DNA of 64,000 nucleotides from assembly GCF_026410305.1 (NCBI RefSeq), contig NZ_JAPMLQ010000001.1, positions 704,435-768,434 on the forward strand, read 5' to 3'. Each line of letters begins with the position of its first letter. Positions within the stretch are counted from its first letter, which is position 1. The DNA is from Sulfitobacter sp. F26204 (GTDB lineage: Bacteria; Pseudomonadota; Alphaproteobacteria; Rhodobacterales; Rhodobacteraceae). This document shows positions 43,711 to 53,697 of the stretch, in pieces. The position numbers and the translations under genes are program-made. The notes beneath the pieces are model-generated. The model was given only the letters and a program-made list of their open reading frames with translations. It was not told the origin of the DNA and ran no database searches.

Positions 43711-44472
43711 ATGGCAACCGATGAAAAGCTGCGCCTTGGCGTGAACATTGACCATGTCGCAACTGTCCGCAACGCACGCGGCGGCGCTTATCCAGATCCG
43801 CTGCGGGCTGCAAAAATTGCACAGGCAGCAGGGGCGGATGGCATTACGGCGCACCTTCGCGAGGATCGCCGCCATATCTCTGACGCGGATATCGAAGGTT
43901 TGATGGAAGTACTAACGGTGCCGTTGAATTTTGAGATGGCAGCAACCGACGAAATGCAGAAAATTGCCCTGCGCCACAAACCGCATGCCGTCTGTATTGT
44001 ACCGGAAAAGCGTGAGGAGCGTACAACCGAAGGCGGGCTTGAGGTTGCGCGCGAAGAAAACAGACTGGCCCATTTCATCGCACCACTGCGCGAAGCGGGG
44101 AGCCGCGTGAGCATCTTCATCGCCGCGGACAAACGCCAGATCGAAGCGGCCAATCGTATCGGTGCCGAGGTTATCGAACTGCATACCGGTGCCTATTGCG
44201 ATGCCTTTGCCGAAGGCAACTGGAAAGCGGCGCAGCAGGAATTGAAGAGTCTCGAAGAGATGTCGACCTATGCCCACGGGCTGGGACTTGAGGTGCATGC
44301 CGGTCACGGACTGACCTATGACACGGTGTCGCCTGTCGCGGCCTTTCCTGAGGTGCGCGAGTTGAACATCGGACATTTTCTGATCGGCGAAGCGATTTTC
44401 CTGGGTCTTGAACCGGCCATCAAGAAAATGCGTGGATTGATGGATACCGCGCGGCAGGGCGTGGCGGCGTGA
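43711..44472 (+). CDS. pdxJ: Pyridoxine 5'-phosphate synthase
   Basis: A 253-aa TIM-barrel enzyme that forms pyridoxine phosphate from 3-amino-2-oxopropyl phosphate and deoxyxylulose phosphate. It shows [52 protein letters not shown] and HAGHGLTYD, all family signatures. AGGAG precedes the ATG at 43711. Frame starts 26 residues earlier are not family-like. Confidence 0.97.
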   Translation: MATDEKLRLGVNIDHVATVRNARGGAYPDPLRAAKIAQAAGADGITAHLREDRRHISDADIEGLMEVLTVPLNFEMAATDEMQKIALRHKPHAVCIVPEKREERTTEGGLEVAREENRLAHFIAPLREAGSRVSIFIAADKRQIEAANRIGAEVIELHTGAYCDAFAEGNWKAAQQELKSLEEMSTYAHGLGLEVHAGHGLTYDTVSPVAAFPEVRELNIGHFLIGEAIFLGLEPAIKKMRGLMDTARQGVAA

Positions 44473-44476
44473 TTCG

Positions 44477-44887
44477 ATGATCCTTGGCATCGGCACTGAC
44501 CTGGCCAATATCGACCGGATCCAAGGCACGCTTGACAGGTTCGGAGACCGGTTTCGCAATCGCGTTTTCACCCAAGTAGAACAAGGCAAGGCGGAACGCC
44601 GCCGCGACGTCGCGGGGACCTATGCCAAACGTTGGGCAGCAAAAGAAGCATGTTCCAAGGCGCTGGGCACTGGGTTGCGTATGGGCATTTCATGGCGTGA
44701 TATGGCGGTCAGCAATCTGCGCAGCGGCCAGCCCGTGATGCAGGTGACCGGCTGGGCTGCGGAGCGTTTGGCGGCAATGACACCTGCCGGACACGAAGCA
44801 ATTATCCATGTGACACTGACCGATGATCACCCATGGGCACAGGCCTTTGTCGTGATCGAGGCGCGCGCCCTGTCGGACGGCGAATAG
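44477..44887 (+). CDS. acpS: Holo-[acyl-carrier-protein] synthase
   Basis: A 136-aa phosphopantetheinyl transferase that charges acyl carrier protein from CoA. Magnesium ligands D8 ([12 protein letters not shown]) and E57 ([16 protein letters not shown]) are present. It starts 4 bp after the pdxJ stop, a conserved pdxJ-acpS-lepB order in alphaproteobacteria. Confidence 0.96.
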   Translation: MILGIGTDLANIDRIQGTLDRFGDRFRNRVFTQVEQGKAERRRDVAGTYAKRWAAKEACSKALGTGLRMGISWRDMAVSNLRSGQPVMQVTGWAAERLAAMTPAGHEAIIHVTLTDDHPWAQAFVVIEARALSDGE

Positions 44888-44921
44888 TTTCCAAGTTGTC
44901 CGCGACTTTTCCACCCTCACC

Positions 44922-44950
44922 TTGACAGTACCGCCGCGCCCCCGCATGTA
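44922..44950 (+). promoter_or_regulatory. Possible promoter upstream of lepB
   Basis: TTGACA (44922-44927) with CATGTA 17 bp downstream lies in the 107-bp gap between acpS and lepB. The -35 is perfect but the -10 is poor, so it may only boost expression of the lepB-rnc-era part. Confidence 0.35.
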
Positions 44951-44994
44951 ACCCTAAATCGTCAAAAGCCCAATCGACTCGAAAAGGAATCCGC

Positions 44995-45831
44995 ATGGCC
45001 GACAAGGAAAAATCCGGCAATGCCTTTGTCGAAACGATCAAGACGATCGTCTATGCCTTGGTGATTGCAGGTGTTTTCCGGACGTTGTTCTTTCAACCGT
45101 TCTGGATTCCCTCAGGATCGATGAAAGAGACATTGTTGATCGGTGACTTTCTGTTCGTGAACAAGATGGCCTATGGCTATTCCTACGCCTCCTGCCCATC
45201 CTTGATGTTGCCCAGATTTGGTATCGAAGTTGACGCACGCGACATTTGCGGGTCCTTTGACGCGGATAACACGCGCCTATGGGGCAGTGAGCCGGAACGC
45301 GGCGATGTCGTCGTATTCCGCCATCCGGTGTCAGGGCGCGACTATATCAAACGGCTGATCGGTTTGCCGGGGGATACGGTTCAGGTCAAACAAGGCCTAC
45401 TGTATCTGAATGGCGAAGCGGTCAAGGTAGAGGATGCCGGAACATTCGAGGAAGTCATGACCGCCCAGGGCCCGCAGGGGCTGCGTCCGCGCTGTGAGAA
45501 TGGCCCGGTGGGTGAAGGCGGAACTTGCGAAAAATCCAGACAGATCGAAACTTTGCCTAACGGTGTTGCCCATCCTATTCTCAACATCGGCAATCAGCAG
45601 TCCGACAACACCGGCATCTATACGGTACCGGAAGGGCACTACTTTTTCATGGGGGACAACCGTGACAATTCGGCAGACAGCCGTTTGGCACAGCAGGTCG
45701 GTGGCGTCGGTTTTGTACCCTTTGAGAACTTGATTGGACGAGCGGACCGGATCATGTTCAGTTCAGCAGGGCGGTCGATGCTATATTTTTGGACATGGCG
45801 AGCAGACCGCTTTTTCAAAGGGGTTGAATGA
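44995..45831 (+). CDS. lepB: Signal peptidase I
   Basis: A 278-aa inner-membrane protease that removes signal peptides from exported proteins. After one N-terminal helix (about residues 15-35) come the catalytic serine S42 ([11 protein letters not shown]) and lysine K117 ([14 protein letters not shown]), and box [12 protein letters not shown]. It overlaps rnc by ATGA. Confidence 0.97.
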   Translation: MADKEKSGNAFVETIKTIVYALVIAGVFRTLFFQPFWIPSGSMKETLLIGDFLFVNKMAYGYSYASCPSLMLPRFGIEVDARDICGSFDADNTRLWGSEPERGDVVVFRHPVSGRDYIKRLIGLPGDTVQVKQGLLYLNGEAVKVEDAGTFEEVMTAQGPQGLRPRCENGPVGEGGTCEKSRQIETLPNGVAHPILNIGNQQSDNTGIYTVPEGHYFFMGDNRDNSADSRLAQQVGGVGFVPFENLIGRADRIMFSSAGRSMLYFWTWRADRFFKGVE

Positions 45832-46514
45832 AGCTGAGCGGGGATCTTCGGGCCTTTGAGGGGCGTATCGGGCATGTTTTTTCCGATCCCGCACTGTTGG
45901 TTCGTGCCGTCACGCATGCGTCAATGTCGTCGCCAAACCGCGATGACAATCAACGTCTTGAATTCCTCGGCGACCGGGTTCTGGGGTTGGTGATGGCCGA
46001 AGCCCTGTTGAGCAGCGACACACAGGCATCCGAAGGACAATTGGCTCCGCGTTTCAATGCCCTGGTGCGCAAGGAAACCTGCGCTGATGTCGCCCGAGAG
46101 ATTGATTTGGGTCAGGTGCTCAAGCTTGGCCGTTCCGAGATGATCTCTGGGGGGCGGCGCAAGCAGGCTCTTTTGGGAGATGCGATCGAGGCGGTGATTG
46201 CGGCGGTCTATCAGGATGGCGGGTTCGAAGCCGCGCGCGCTCTTGTCCTTCGGCTCTGGGGCAACCGTATCGAGTCCGTCAAGGACGATGCACGTGATGC
46301 CAAGACTGCGCTGCAGGAATGGGCGCAGGCGCGCAAACTGCAGCCCCCGCAATATGTTCAGGTAGCCCGCAAGGGACCGGACCATGCGCCGGTATTCACG
46401 ATTGCCGCGCGCCTTGAAAACGGTGCCGTTGCAACGGCCACTGCCCCGTCAAAACGCGCAGCAGAACAGGCCGCCGCAACCGTGCTTTTGGCGCAATTGG
46501 AGACAGAAACATGA
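45828..46514 (+). CDS. rnc: Ribonuclease III
   Basis: A 228-aa double-strand-specific endoribonuclease. The signature [18 protein letters not shown] carries E45 and D49, [13 protein letters not shown] carries the second acidic pair, and a C-terminal dsRNA-binding domain spans about residues 155-225 ([11 protein letters not shown], then [13 protein letters not shown]). The product processes rRNA and small RNA targets. It overlaps lepB and era by ATGA. Confidence 0.97.
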   Translation: MKLSGDLRAFEGRIGHVFSDPALLVRAVTHASMSSPNRDDNQRLEFLGDRVLGLVMAEALLSSDTQASEGQLAPRFNALVRKETCADVAREIDLGQVLKLGRSEMISGGRRKQALLGDAIEAVIAAVYQDGGFEAARALVLRLWGNRIESVKDDARDAKTALQEWAQARKLQPPQYVQVARKGPDHAPVFTIAARLENGAVATATAPSKRAAEQAAATVLLAQLETET

Positions 46515-47419
46515 ATACCCGCGCCGGATTTATTGCCCTGATCGGAGAACCGAATGCAGGAAAATCCACCCTGTTGAACCGGATGGTGGGCGCAAAGGTA
46601 TCGATCGTCACGCATAAGGTGCAAACCACACGCGCGCGCATTCGCGGGGTCGCGATGGAAGGTGCAGCACAACTGGTTTTTGTCGACACGCCCGGTTTGT
46701 TTCAGCCGCGTCGCCGTCTGGACCGTGCCATGGTCGCCGCCGCCTGGAGCGGCGCATCGGATGCGGACGTGGTGGTTCTGCTGATTGAGGCCCATCGCGG
46801 CTTGAGCGAAGGGGTCGAGCGGATTCTTGAAGGACTGGCCGAGGTGGGGCAGGGACGCAAGATTGCCCTCGCCATCAACAAGATCGACCGCGTTGAAGCC
46901 CCCGTGTTGCTTGGGTTGTCCCAAAAACTGAACGACAGATTTGATTTCGCTGAAACCTTCATGATTTCTGCGGAACGTGGGCACGGGGTGGATGCCCTGC
47001 GACAATGGTTGGCAGACGAAGTGCCCGAGGGTCCGTGGTTGTACCCTGAGGATCAGATCGCGGACCTGCCCCTGCGGATGATCGCGGCCGAGATGACGCG
47101 CGAGAAGCTGACCCTGAGACTGCATCAGGAACTGCCCTACCAATTGACGGTCGAGACCGAAAACTGGGAAGAACGTCCCGATGGCTCCGCGCGGATCGAC
47201 CAGTTGATCTATGTCGTGCGCGACGGCCACAAGGGCATCGTTCTGGGCAACAAGGGCGAGACAATCAAAGCAGTGAGCAAAGCTGCGCGAGAAGAACTTG
47301 AAGCCTTTCTGGAGCGGCGGATTCACCTTTTCCTGCAGGTCAAGGTGCGGGCGAACTGGCTGGAAGATGCGGAGCGATATACCGAGATGGGCCTGGATTT
47401 CAAAGACGGGAACACCTGA
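46511..47419 (+). CDS. era: GTPase Era
   Basis: A 302-aa GTPase for 16S rRNA maturation and 30S assembly. G1 is [11 protein letters not shown] (residues 11-21), G3 DTPGLF, G4 NKIDRV. The C-terminal KH domain contains [16 protein letters not shown]. It completes the lepB-rnc-era block by direct overlap with rnc. Confidence 0.97.
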   Translation: MNTRAGFIALIGEPNAGKSTLLNRMVGAKVSIVTHKVQTTRARIRGVAMEGAAQLVFVDTPGLFQPRRRLDRAMVAAAWSGASDADVVVLLIEAHRGLSEGVERILEGLAEVGQGRKIALAINKIDRVEAPVLLGLSQKLNDRFDFAETFMISAERGHGVDALRQWLADEVPEGPWLYPEDQIADLPLRMIAAEMTREKLTLRLHQELPYQLTVETENWEERPDGSARIDQLIYVVRDGHKGIVLGNKGETIKAVSKAAREELEAFLERRIHLFLQVKVRANWLEDAERYTEMGLDFKDGNT

Positions 47420-47458
47420 TCCAGAAGGCTGCTGTCGGATTGGACGCAAGGACAGGAG

Positions 47459-47480
47459 TGAGTTTAAAGGCAAGATGAAG
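47459..47480 (+). repeat. 22-bp exact repeat, copy 2
   Basis: Identical to 35731-35752. It lies 39 bp after era and its last three bases form part of the AAGGAGG Shine-Dalgarno of the DUF1491 gene. With the preceding G it reads GTG AGT TTA AAG GCA AGA TGA, again a six-codon start-to-stop frame. Confidence 0.75.
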
Positions 47481-47488
47481 GAGGCGCA

Positions 47489-47818
47489 GTGGCACGATTG
47501 ACAACGCGGTTCTGGGTTGATGCCTATCTGGCACGTTTGAGAGTCTTTGACATTCCGGCCTTTGTCGTGACCCACGGGGATGACACGGGCGGGGCGGTAT
47601 TGGTAAAACTGGCGACGCTCGACGGTAAGGCGGCACTGTTTCAACGATCCTTTGACCTGATGAGTGGTGCACGGCGCTGGGTCGAGCTGTGCTCTGGTCC
47701 GGAGCATGAGGTTGATGAAACCATTTCGCGCCAACGCGGGTTTGATCCTGATCTTTGGGTGATTGAAGTAGAGGACCGTCAGGGCCGGCATCTTCTGGAT
47801 CAGGATGGGCTGGTGTGA
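47489..47818 (+). CDS. DUF1491-family protein
   Basis: A 109-aa soluble protein with the DUF1491 layout: [24 protein letters not shown], then [23 protein letters not shown], then [20 protein letters not shown]. The family is alphaproteobacterial, of unknown role, and regularly found between era and recO. GTG start at 47489 with AAGGAGG six bases before it. Stop and recO start overlap by 1 bp (TGATG). Confidence 0.92.
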   Translation: MARLTTRFWVDAYLARLRVFDIPAFVVTHGDDTGGAVLVKLATLDGKAALFQRSFDLMSGARRWVELCSGPEHEVDETISRQRGFDPDLWVIEVEDRQGRHLLDQDGLV

Positions 47819-48543
47819 TGGAGTGGCGTGACCAGGGCATATTGCTGAGTTCACGCAAGCATGCAGAGGCCTCGGTGATCATCGAGGTTTTCACACCCGA
47901 CCAAGGCCGTCATATGGGCATTGTGCGTGGAGGCACCAGCCGCAAGATCGCCCCCATTTTACAACCCGGCGCGCAGCTTGACCTTGCCTGGCGGGCGCGG
48001 CTTGAGGACCATATAGGTAGTTTCATGGTCGAACCGGTGCGCAGCCGGGCGGCGATTGCGATGGGGGACCGGCTGGCGTTGGCCGGGTTGAACACGGTCA
48101 CGGCATTGTTGCGGTTCTGCTTGCCAGAACGCGCGCCGCACCGGGCACTCTATGCCCGCACCGAGGCCCTGCTGGATCTGCTGGGGCAGGGCGATATCTG
48201 GCCTTTGGCCTATTTGCAGTGGGAAATGATGCTGTTGGAAGAGATGGGTCATGGCCTTGATCTGAGCAACTGCGCGGTGACGGGGGACAGCGAAGGGCTG
48301 GCTTATGTTTCGCCCAGGTCTGGGCGGGCGGTGTCGGCCAGGGGGGCCGGAGACTGGGTGGCGCGCCTGTTGCCCTTGCCGGATGTTCTGCGTGGATTGG
48401 GCGAGGCCACGGATGCCGAAATCCTGCTGGGACTCAAGACCACGGGCTATTTCCTTGAAACCCATCTGGCGCAAAATCTGGGTGACAAGCCGTTGCCGGA
48501 AGCGCGAGCACGCTTTGTTGAGGCGTTCAGTCGCGGGATTTGA
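47818..48543 (+). CDS. recO: DNA repair protein RecO
   Basis: A 241-aa recombination mediator of the RecFOR pathway that loads RecA on SSB-coated DNA. The N-terminal OB fold ([26 protein letters not shown]), the helical middle and [18 protein letters not shown] are typical; the zinc-binding cysteines seen in some RecO proteins are reduced. ATG at 47818 was preferred to a GTG one codon earlier. Its 3' end overlaps the convergent META gene by 17 bp. Confidence 0.94.
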   Translation: MEWRDQGILLSSRKHAEASVIIEVFTPDQGRHMGIVRGGTSRKIAPILQPGAQLDLAWRARLEDHIGSFMVEPVRSRAAIAMGDRLALAGLNTVTALLRFCLPERAPHRALYARTEALLDLLGQGDIWPLAYLQWEMMLLEEMGHGLDLSNCAVTGDSEGLAYVSPRSGRAVSARGAGDWVARLLPLPDVLRGLGEATDAEILLGLKTTGYFLETHLAQNLGDKPLPEARARFVEAFSRGI

Positions 48544-48919
48544 ACACCAGGCGCGGGCCTTCTTCGTCCGACATGGTCATGAGGTTATCTTCGATGACGA
48601 CGACATTGACTGCCTCCAGCGCGGCAAAATAGGCTGTTTCGTCAGCCAGATCGGGGCAGGCCATGCGGGTTGCTGCAATCGGGCCGATGTCGATCCAGGG
48701 ATAGGGGGTTGTATTTGTTGCGGTATATCGATTGCAGGGGGCCTGGCCAGTGATCTGATTGCGTTCAGGGAACATGAGGGTTGTGGTGGCATCAAGGCGC
48801 CGGCCATCCAGGGTGACCAGATGCCATTCATGATCTGCCCCGCCATATCGGCGCAGGGTTTCATCAGGTTGGAACACGGTCAGCATCAGGATCAAAGCCA
48901 AGAGGAAATGTGAGGGCAT
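48527..48919 (-). CDS. META-domain (HslJ-like) secreted protein
   Basis: A 130-aa protein with an N-terminal signal segment ([12 protein letters not shown]) and a META domain: [58 protein letters not shown]. HslJ-type domains are exported and linked to heat or novobiocin resistance in E. coli. The two conserved cysteines could form a disulfide. It follows a TetR gene by 3 bp on the same strand. Confidence 0.85.
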   Translation of the reverse strand: MPSHFLLALILMLTVFQPDETLRRYGGADHEWHLVTLDGRRLDATTTLMFPERNQITGQAPCNRYTATNTTPYPWIDIGPIAATRMACPDLADETAYFAALEAVNVVVIEDNLMTMSDEEGPRLVFKSRD

Positions 48920-48922
48920 ATG

Positions 48923-49441
48923 TTATTCCAGCGCCAGGATTGTATCGACCAGCGTTTCGAAAGCGGTACTGCCGCTCTGCGCGTCAAGCAACGGCAATCC
49001 GATCAATGTTGCCTGCAAGACGCGTGCGAAATCGGGATTGCCAAGACCAAGGGTCGTTAGCATCCGGCCCAAAAGACGCAGCCGTTCTGCATCGATGTCC
49101 GCGAGGGTTTTTGCGGCACGTAGATCACTTTGGGCCCAGATGCGCAATTTTGGTTCGACCGGATCCGACAGGATTGCCTTGCCGAGGGCACGTAGGCGAT
49201 GCTCGACCTCACCGGTTTGACCCACGACTTGCATCACCTGCTCAAGGGCGCGGGTTTGCCAGGTTTTGAGCAATGCATCCTGAAACGTGCTGACGTCCTT
49301 GAAATGCCAATAGAATGATCCCTTGGTGGTGCCAAGCGCCCGTGCCAACGGTTCCGCACCCAACGCACCTGGACCGGAGACCGCCAGGGCGTCAAGTCCG
49401 GCATGCAACCAGGTGTCAGGGGAAAGACGGGGACGGGACAT
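48923..49441 (-). CDS. TetR-family transcriptional regulator
   Basis: A 172-aa repressor with an N-terminal HTH (about residues 5-50; LARALGTTKGSFYWHFKDVSTFQDALL) and a variable C-terminal ligand domain. The start at MSRPRLSPDTW is family-like; a 45-residue upstream frame is rejected. It lies 112 bp downstream of mcd and 3 bp before the META gene, so it may regulate either. Confidence 0.88.
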   Translation of the reverse strand: MSRPRLSPDTWLHAGLDALAVSGPGALGAEPLARALGTTKGSFYWHFKDVSTFQDALLKTWQTRALEQVMQVVGQTGEVEHRLRALGKAILSDPVEPKLRIWAQSDLRAAKTLADIDAERLRLLGRMLTTLGLGNPDFARVLQATLIGLPLLDAQSGSTAFETLVDTILALE

Positions 49442-49553
49442 GAGGGCTGATACCGCTCTTGGCGGAGGAGAGGCAAGGGATGCCTCTCCAGATATTGCAA
49501 TCGCATGGCTGCTATGCGCCAGGGGACCTGACCAAGCGACGGTTGGCGGCCTT

Positions 49554-51242
49554 TTAGTCGAGCAAGCGGCGCGCAATCACCTGTGCCTGAATCTCTGCCG
49601 CACCTTCAAAGATATTGAGGATCCGCGCATCGCAGAGCACGCGGCTGATCTTGTATTCCAGCGCGAAACCGTTGCCCCCATGGATCTGCAAACCGTTGTC
49701 CGCAGCAGCCCAGGCAACACGGGCACCCAAAAGCTTGGCCATGCCAGCCTCGACATCACACCGGCGCCCCTCGTCCTTTTCGAAAGCAGAGAAATAGGTA
49801 AGCTGGCGGGCCATCATCAATTCGACCGCCATCATCGCCAGTTTCGAAGAGACCCGCGGAAAGTTGATCAAGGCCTTGCCAAATTGTTTGCGCTCCTGGG
49901 CGTATTGTATGGAAATATCCAGCGCCGATTGGGCCACGCCAATTGCGCGGGCGGCGGTTTGGATTCGGGCGGACTCAAAGGTCTCCATCAATTGCTTGAA
50001 ACCCTTGCCCTCTTCGCCACCCAACAGGTTTTCGCCTTTGACGTGGAAGCCGTCGAAGGCGAGTTCGTATTCCTTCATTCCACGATAGCCAAGCACTTCG
50101 ATTTCGCCACCGGTCATGCCGTCAGTGGGAAAGGGATCATCGTCCGTGCCAGGAATTTTTTCCGCGAGAAACATCGACAGGCCTTTGTAATTGTCGGTCT
50201 CGGGATCTGTGCGGGCCAACAGGGTCATGACATGGGTGCGGGCCGCATGGGTGATCCATGTCTTGTTGCCTGTGATCCTGTAGTCATCCCCTTCTTTGAC
50301 AGCGCGGGTGCGAAGGGAACCAAGGTCTGAACCGGTATTTGGTTCGGTGAATACCGCGGTCGGCAGGGTTTCGGCGCTGGCGATACGGGGCAACCATTTT
50401 TCTTTCTGTTCCTGTGTGCCACCAGCAATGATCAATTCTGCGGCGATTTCAGAGCGCGTGCCGAGTGAACCGACGCCGATATAGCCGCGGGACAATTCTT
50501 CGGAAACGACACACATTGATGCCTTGGCCAGACCGAAACCGCCAAATTCTTCGGGGATGGTCAGGCCAAATACACCCATTTCAGCCAATTCCTCGATGAT
50601 CTCCATCGGAATCAATTCGTCTTTGAGGTGCCATTCGTGGGCAAAGGGTTCTACCTTTTCCACGGCATAACGACGGAATTGTGCGCGGATCATTTCAAGT
50701 TCTTCATCAAGACCGGTTGCACCCACCGTGATGTTGGCGGAATGCTCCTGCATCAGGGTGACCAACCTGCTACGCGCGGCTTGGGTATTACCATCTTGGG
50801 TCAGCGTCTGGATTGCAGGTTCCATCAATGCCCGCATGTCCTCCTGGCTTAACCCCATATCTTGGAGGCGCAGGATTTCGCCCTGGTTCATCTGGATTCC
50901 GCCATAGATCTGCCAGAGATATTCTCCAAAGCCGATCTGGAGGATCAACTGTTCGGTTTCGCCAAATAGGCCTTGGTCGGACAGGTTGACGGCCCATTTG
51001 TGCATCTGGCGCAAGGACTGCACATAAGTAGCGAGCCAGGCGATACCATGTGCCGCAGTTTGATGTGTCTCTATCAACTCTGCCGAGATGCGGCCCTGAT
51101 TGCTGACCAGGGCGCGCACGCTGGTCTTTGCCTTTTTCAGAAGTGCTTCGACCGGCGGCACGGCCGCTGCAGTTAAAGCAAGCAGATCATCCAGCAAAAC
51201 CGGCCGCTGCGTCATTGTCAGATCCTGACCATCATGTGCCAT
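49554..51242 (-). CDS. mcd: (2S)-Methylsuccinyl-CoA dehydrogenase
   Basis: A 562-aa acyl-CoA dehydrogenase with an N-terminal extension of about 160 residues, the mark that separates Mcd of the ethylmalonyl-CoA pathway from ordinary 380-aa enzymes. The dehydrogenase core contains FTEPNTGSDLGSLRTRA, KTWITHAARTHVMTLLART and the C-terminal IHGGNGFALEYKISRVLCDARILNIFEGAAEIQ. It oxidises methylsuccinyl-CoA to mesaconyl-CoA using FAD and electron-transfer flavoprotein. AAGGA precedes the ATG. The etfA 3' end is 13 kb away. Confidence 0.9.
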   Translation of the reverse strand: MAHDGQDLTMTQRPVLLDDLLALTAAAVPPVEALLKKAKTSVRALVSNQGRISAELIETHQTAAHGIAWLATYVQSLRQMHKWAVNLSDQGLFGETEQLILQIGFGEYLWQIYGGIQMNQGEILRLQDMGLSQEDMRALMEPAIQTLTQDGNTQAARSRLVTLMQEHSANITVGATGLDEELEMIRAQFRRYAVEKVEPFAHEWHLKDELIPMEIIEELAEMGVFGLTIPEEFGGFGLAKASMCVVSEELSRGYIGVGSLGTRSEIAAELIIAGGTQEQKEKWLPRIASAETLPTAVFTEPNTGSDLGSLRTRAVKEGDDYRITGNKTWITHAARTHVMTLLARTDPETDNYKGLSMFLAEKIPGTDDDPFPTDGMTGGEIEVLGYRGMKEYELAFDGFHVKGENLLGGEEGKGFKQLMETFESARIQTAARAIGVAQSALDISIQYAQERKQFGKALINFPRVSSKLAMMAVELMMARQLTYFSAFEKDEGRRCDVEAGMAKLLGARVAWAAADNGLQIHGGNGFALEYKISRVLCDARILNIFEGAAEIQAQVIARRLLD

Positions 51243-51385
51243 AATATGTGTTCCTTTTTGTTGCAGTGCAAATAACGCCTTCGCAGGCGCAGCACAACAA
51301 AGATACGTTTCGCTGCGGTAATTTGTTCGATAATTGCGCGCGCGAATGGGGCGTGCAGCTGAATTTTCAGGTGTTATGTAGGGCT

Positions 51386-52150
51386 ATGGATACGCTCTTC
51401 CCCTTTTTGGGGCCTCTCACGCTGATTATCGTATTGGGTATCGCTTTTTTGGCAGGATTCGTCAAAGGCGTGGTGGGGTTCGCCTTACCGCTTGTTCTGA
51501 TTTCGGGGCTGACTCTGTTCTTGCCGGCAGAAATTGCACTTGCCGGGGTGATTGTGCCCCTGTTGGTCACGAATGCCATTCAATCGCTGCGCAAGGGGCC
51601 AGGGGCGGCATGGAATTCGGCCAAAAACTTTCGCACGTTCCTGATTTCTGGCGGCATCGCCATGGTCCTTGCCGCGCAGTTGGTCCGTGTGGTTGCTGAT
51701 ACGGCATTGCTCGCCATCATCGGGGTTACAGCGGTTATCTATGCGCTGCTGCAATTGGCGGGCGTTCGGTTAACGCTTAAGAGGCGCAGCAATGGTGCTG
51801 AGGCGACGATCGGCACCATGGCAGGTTTTTTTGGCGGGCTTTCAGGGGTTTGGGGGCCGCCGACGGTGATGTATCTGACCGCAATCGGAACGCCCAAGGA
51901 GGACAGTCTACGCATACAGGGCGTAATCTATGGCGCGGGATCTGTGGTCTTGTGCATTGCGCATGCCGCCTCGGGCGTGGTTCGCGCCGAAACTCTGCCG
52001 TTTTCGATACTGTTGATCCTGCCTGCGGTCGCCGGCATGTGGGTCGGGGGCAGGGTGGTTGACCGCATTGATCAGGAAAGATTCAAAGCGGCGACCTTGA
52101 TCGTGCTGCTGATTGCAGGCGCAAACCTGATTCGCCGCGCGGTGAGCTGA
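51386..52150 (+). CDS. TauE/SafE-family membrane permease
   Basis: A 254-aa protein of about eight helices in two repeats of the TauE/SafE (DUF81) family: GFVKGVVGFALPLVLISGL in the first half and GTMAGFFGGLSGVWGPPTVMYL in the second. Members export sulfite, sulfoacetate or related anions; the substrate is unknown. The ATG at 51386 starts right before the first helix, with a 46-residue upstream frame rejected. It ends 2 bp before the convergent XRE gene. Confidence 0.88.
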   Translation: MDTLFPFLGPLTLIIVLGIAFLAGFVKGVVGFALPLVLISGLTLFLPAEIALAGVIVPLLVTNAIQSLRKGPGAAWNSAKNFRTFLISGGIAMVLAAQLVRVVADTALLAIIGVTAVIYALLQLAGVRLTLKRRSNGAEATIGTMAGFFGGLSGVWGPPTVMYLTAIGTPKEDSLRIQGVIYGAGSVVLCIAHAASGVVRAETLPFSILLILPAVAGMWVGGRVVDRIDQERFKAATLIVLLIAGANLIRRAVS

Positions 52151-52152
52151 CT

Positions 52153-52512
52153 TCAGCTGCGTCGCGCGACGGTGATACCGGAAACGTCTTCAATGAACGT
52201 GACGATCCGGGATTTGATATCGTCGTCCTTGATGGCGGCAAGTGCAGTTACAATTTCCATACCAGGATCATTCTGTGGTGGCGTATTCTGGTTGTCATGC
52301 AGACCGTCAAAGAAGAATGAGGGCGGCACATCCAGGATCTGTGCCAATTCGAACAGCCGGCTTGCGGCGACGCGGTTTGATCCAATTTCGTATTTTTGGA
52401 TTTGCTGAAACGAAAGATTAAGCTTTCGGGCGACATCTGTTTGCGACAGGCGACGCAGGGTGCGAATCTGTTTGAGCTTACGACCGACGTGGATATCGAC
52501 GGGATGAGACAT
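52153..52512 (-). CDS. XRE-family helix-turn-helix regulator
   Basis: A 119-aa protein with a Cro/CI-type HTH at about residues 11-66: GRKLKQIRTLRRLSQTDVARKLNLSFQQIQKYEIGSNRVAASRLFELAQ, the standard pattern. The C-terminal 50 residues are acidic and helical. AGAGG lies 7 nt before the ATG at 52512. It is divergent from the unusual HTH gene at 52665, sharing a 150-bp regulatory region, and a far longer upstream frame is rejected. Confidence 0.88.
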   Translation of the reverse strand: MSHPVDIHVGRKLKQIRTLRRLSQTDVARKLNLSFQQIQKYEIGSNRVAASRLFELAQILDVPPSFFFDGLHDNQNTPPQNDPGMEIVTALAAIKDDDIKSRIVTFIEDVSGITVARRS

Positions 52513-52595
52513 TGGGAAACCTCTGGTTGAACAATCTAAAACGGTATTCCCCAGAATCCCATTTGCATTCAATTGCATAGATTCATCCTTTTTCA

Positions 52596-52620
52596 ATACA
52601 TCAATAGTTATGATATGTAT
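52596..52620. promoter_or_regulatory. Inverted repeat in the XRE / HTH divergent region
   Basis: ATACAT (52596-52601) and ATGTAT (52615-52620) are symmetric arms around a 13-bp AT-rich centre, midway between the two divergent starts. It is a plausible operator for the XRE regulator. Confidence 0.4.
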
Positions 52621-52664
52621 GATAGTTGTTGCTTTAATGGGTGATTTCTTTACCAAGGCATGCA

Positions 52665-53606
52665 ATGAATCAATCTGCAGCATTTGAAAACGGAACCGCG
52701 GCCTTGCCAGCAGATGCGCCACCGGCGCTTCTGTTCGAGATGATCCGTTCCTTCGTAACACTCGCCTCCACATTGAATTTGAGCCATGCTGTAAAGGATT
52801 TGGGAAGCACGCGACAAACCGTGCGCCGTCATATCCTGCAGCTTGAGGCCTCGATGGGGGCACCGCTTTTTTTGATTGAGGATCGTCGGTATCATTTGAC
52901 GTCATTGGGAGAGAGCGTTCTACCTGATGCCAAAGACATCCTTGCGCGCGGTTCACTTTGGTTGAGCGGGCAATCGCGATCAGTCGGTCAATTACAGCGG
53001 TTGCAGGCGAATGTCGGGGAATGGGATTTTTATCAGCAACAACAGCCGCTTGGGGCGATATGGACCGATCCTTCGTTGTTGCTGCGTGAGACATTTCGCG
53101 CTTGGGCGATGGCTGGTGGCGAAATTGAAAGCCCCGCTTTTGCACATGTGCGTCCCTATCTGATCATTTACCGGCACACTGACATTGGCTGGATCTGCGT
53201 CGAATTCGGCGAAAAATCAGTTTATGTGAAATGGTTCGGACGGGATTATGCCCGGTCGAGCATTGGCCGCCCGATCAGCAAAATGCCTGCGGGAGAGGAA
53301 TTCTCGCATCTTATCGACGAGGCCTTCAATGAGGTTCAGACGGCCCAAATGGCGCGATTGGATCATGTTTTCACCCGAATGCCGCGCAAGGGTGGCGAAG
53401 AACTTGCACCAGTTGCATATCAACGATTGATGCTCAGCGGCTGTTTTCCGGATCGCTCACCGGCTGTGATGTCGCTCGTTCTGCCCGTGGATTTGGTTAA
53501 TATTGACGGAATGGAAGGAATTGACCTGGGTGATTTGGACTCTGTGCAACCCCATGAATTTTCACCAGAAAACGCAATTTTTGAAAGTTTGCTAGAGGAA
53601 TTGTAA
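52665..53606 (+). CDS. HTH regulator with LysR-like DNA-binding domain and unusual C-terminus
   Basis: A 313-aa protein. Residues about 30-90 form a LysR-type winged helix (FVTLASTLNLSHAVKDLGSTRQTVRRHILQLEASMGAPLFLIEDR and TSLGESVLPDA). The rest does not look like the LysR periplasmic-binding domain: a region from about 120 to 250 (RETFRAWAMAGGEIESPAF, then ICVEFGEKSVYVKWFGRDYA, then IGRPISKMPAGEEFSHLI) has a PAS-like strand-helix rhythm, and the C-terminus is acidic. AAGG lies 6 nt before the ATG. It is followed by the GNAT-like gene. Confidence 0.75.
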   Translation: MNQSAAFENGTAALPADAPPALLFEMIRSFVTLASTLNLSHAVKDLGSTRQTVRRHILQLEASMGAPLFLIEDRRYHLTSLGESVLPDAKDILARGSLWLSGQSRSVGQLQRLQANVGEWDFYQQQQPLGAIWTDPSLLLRETFRAWAMAGGEIESPAFAHVRPYLIIYRHTDIGWICVEFGEKSVYVKWFGRDYARSSIGRPISKMPAGEEFSHLIDEAFNEVQTAQMARLDHVFTRMPRKGGEELAPVAYQRLMLSGCFPDRSPAVMSLVLPVDLVNIDGMEGIDLGDLDSVQPHEFSPENAIFESLLEEL

Positions 53607-53673
53607 GGCAAATTTTTCCGAATTTTGTCAAAAGTATGTCAAATAACGGGTATTTTTTGGATAATTGAATTAA

Positions 53674-53697
53674 CCTTTCATCAAGTTTGGTGAAAGG
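53674..53697 (+). promoter_or_regulatory. Shine-Dalgarno-masking hairpin before the GNAT-like gene
   Basis: CCTTTCATCA-AGTT-TGGTGAAAGG folds into a 10-bp stem with one U-G pair and a 4-nt loop. The 3' arm contains the AAGG Shine-Dalgarno, nine bases before the ATG at 53707. Folding would hide the ribosome binding site, as in RNA thermometers or other translational switches. Confidence 0.6.
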
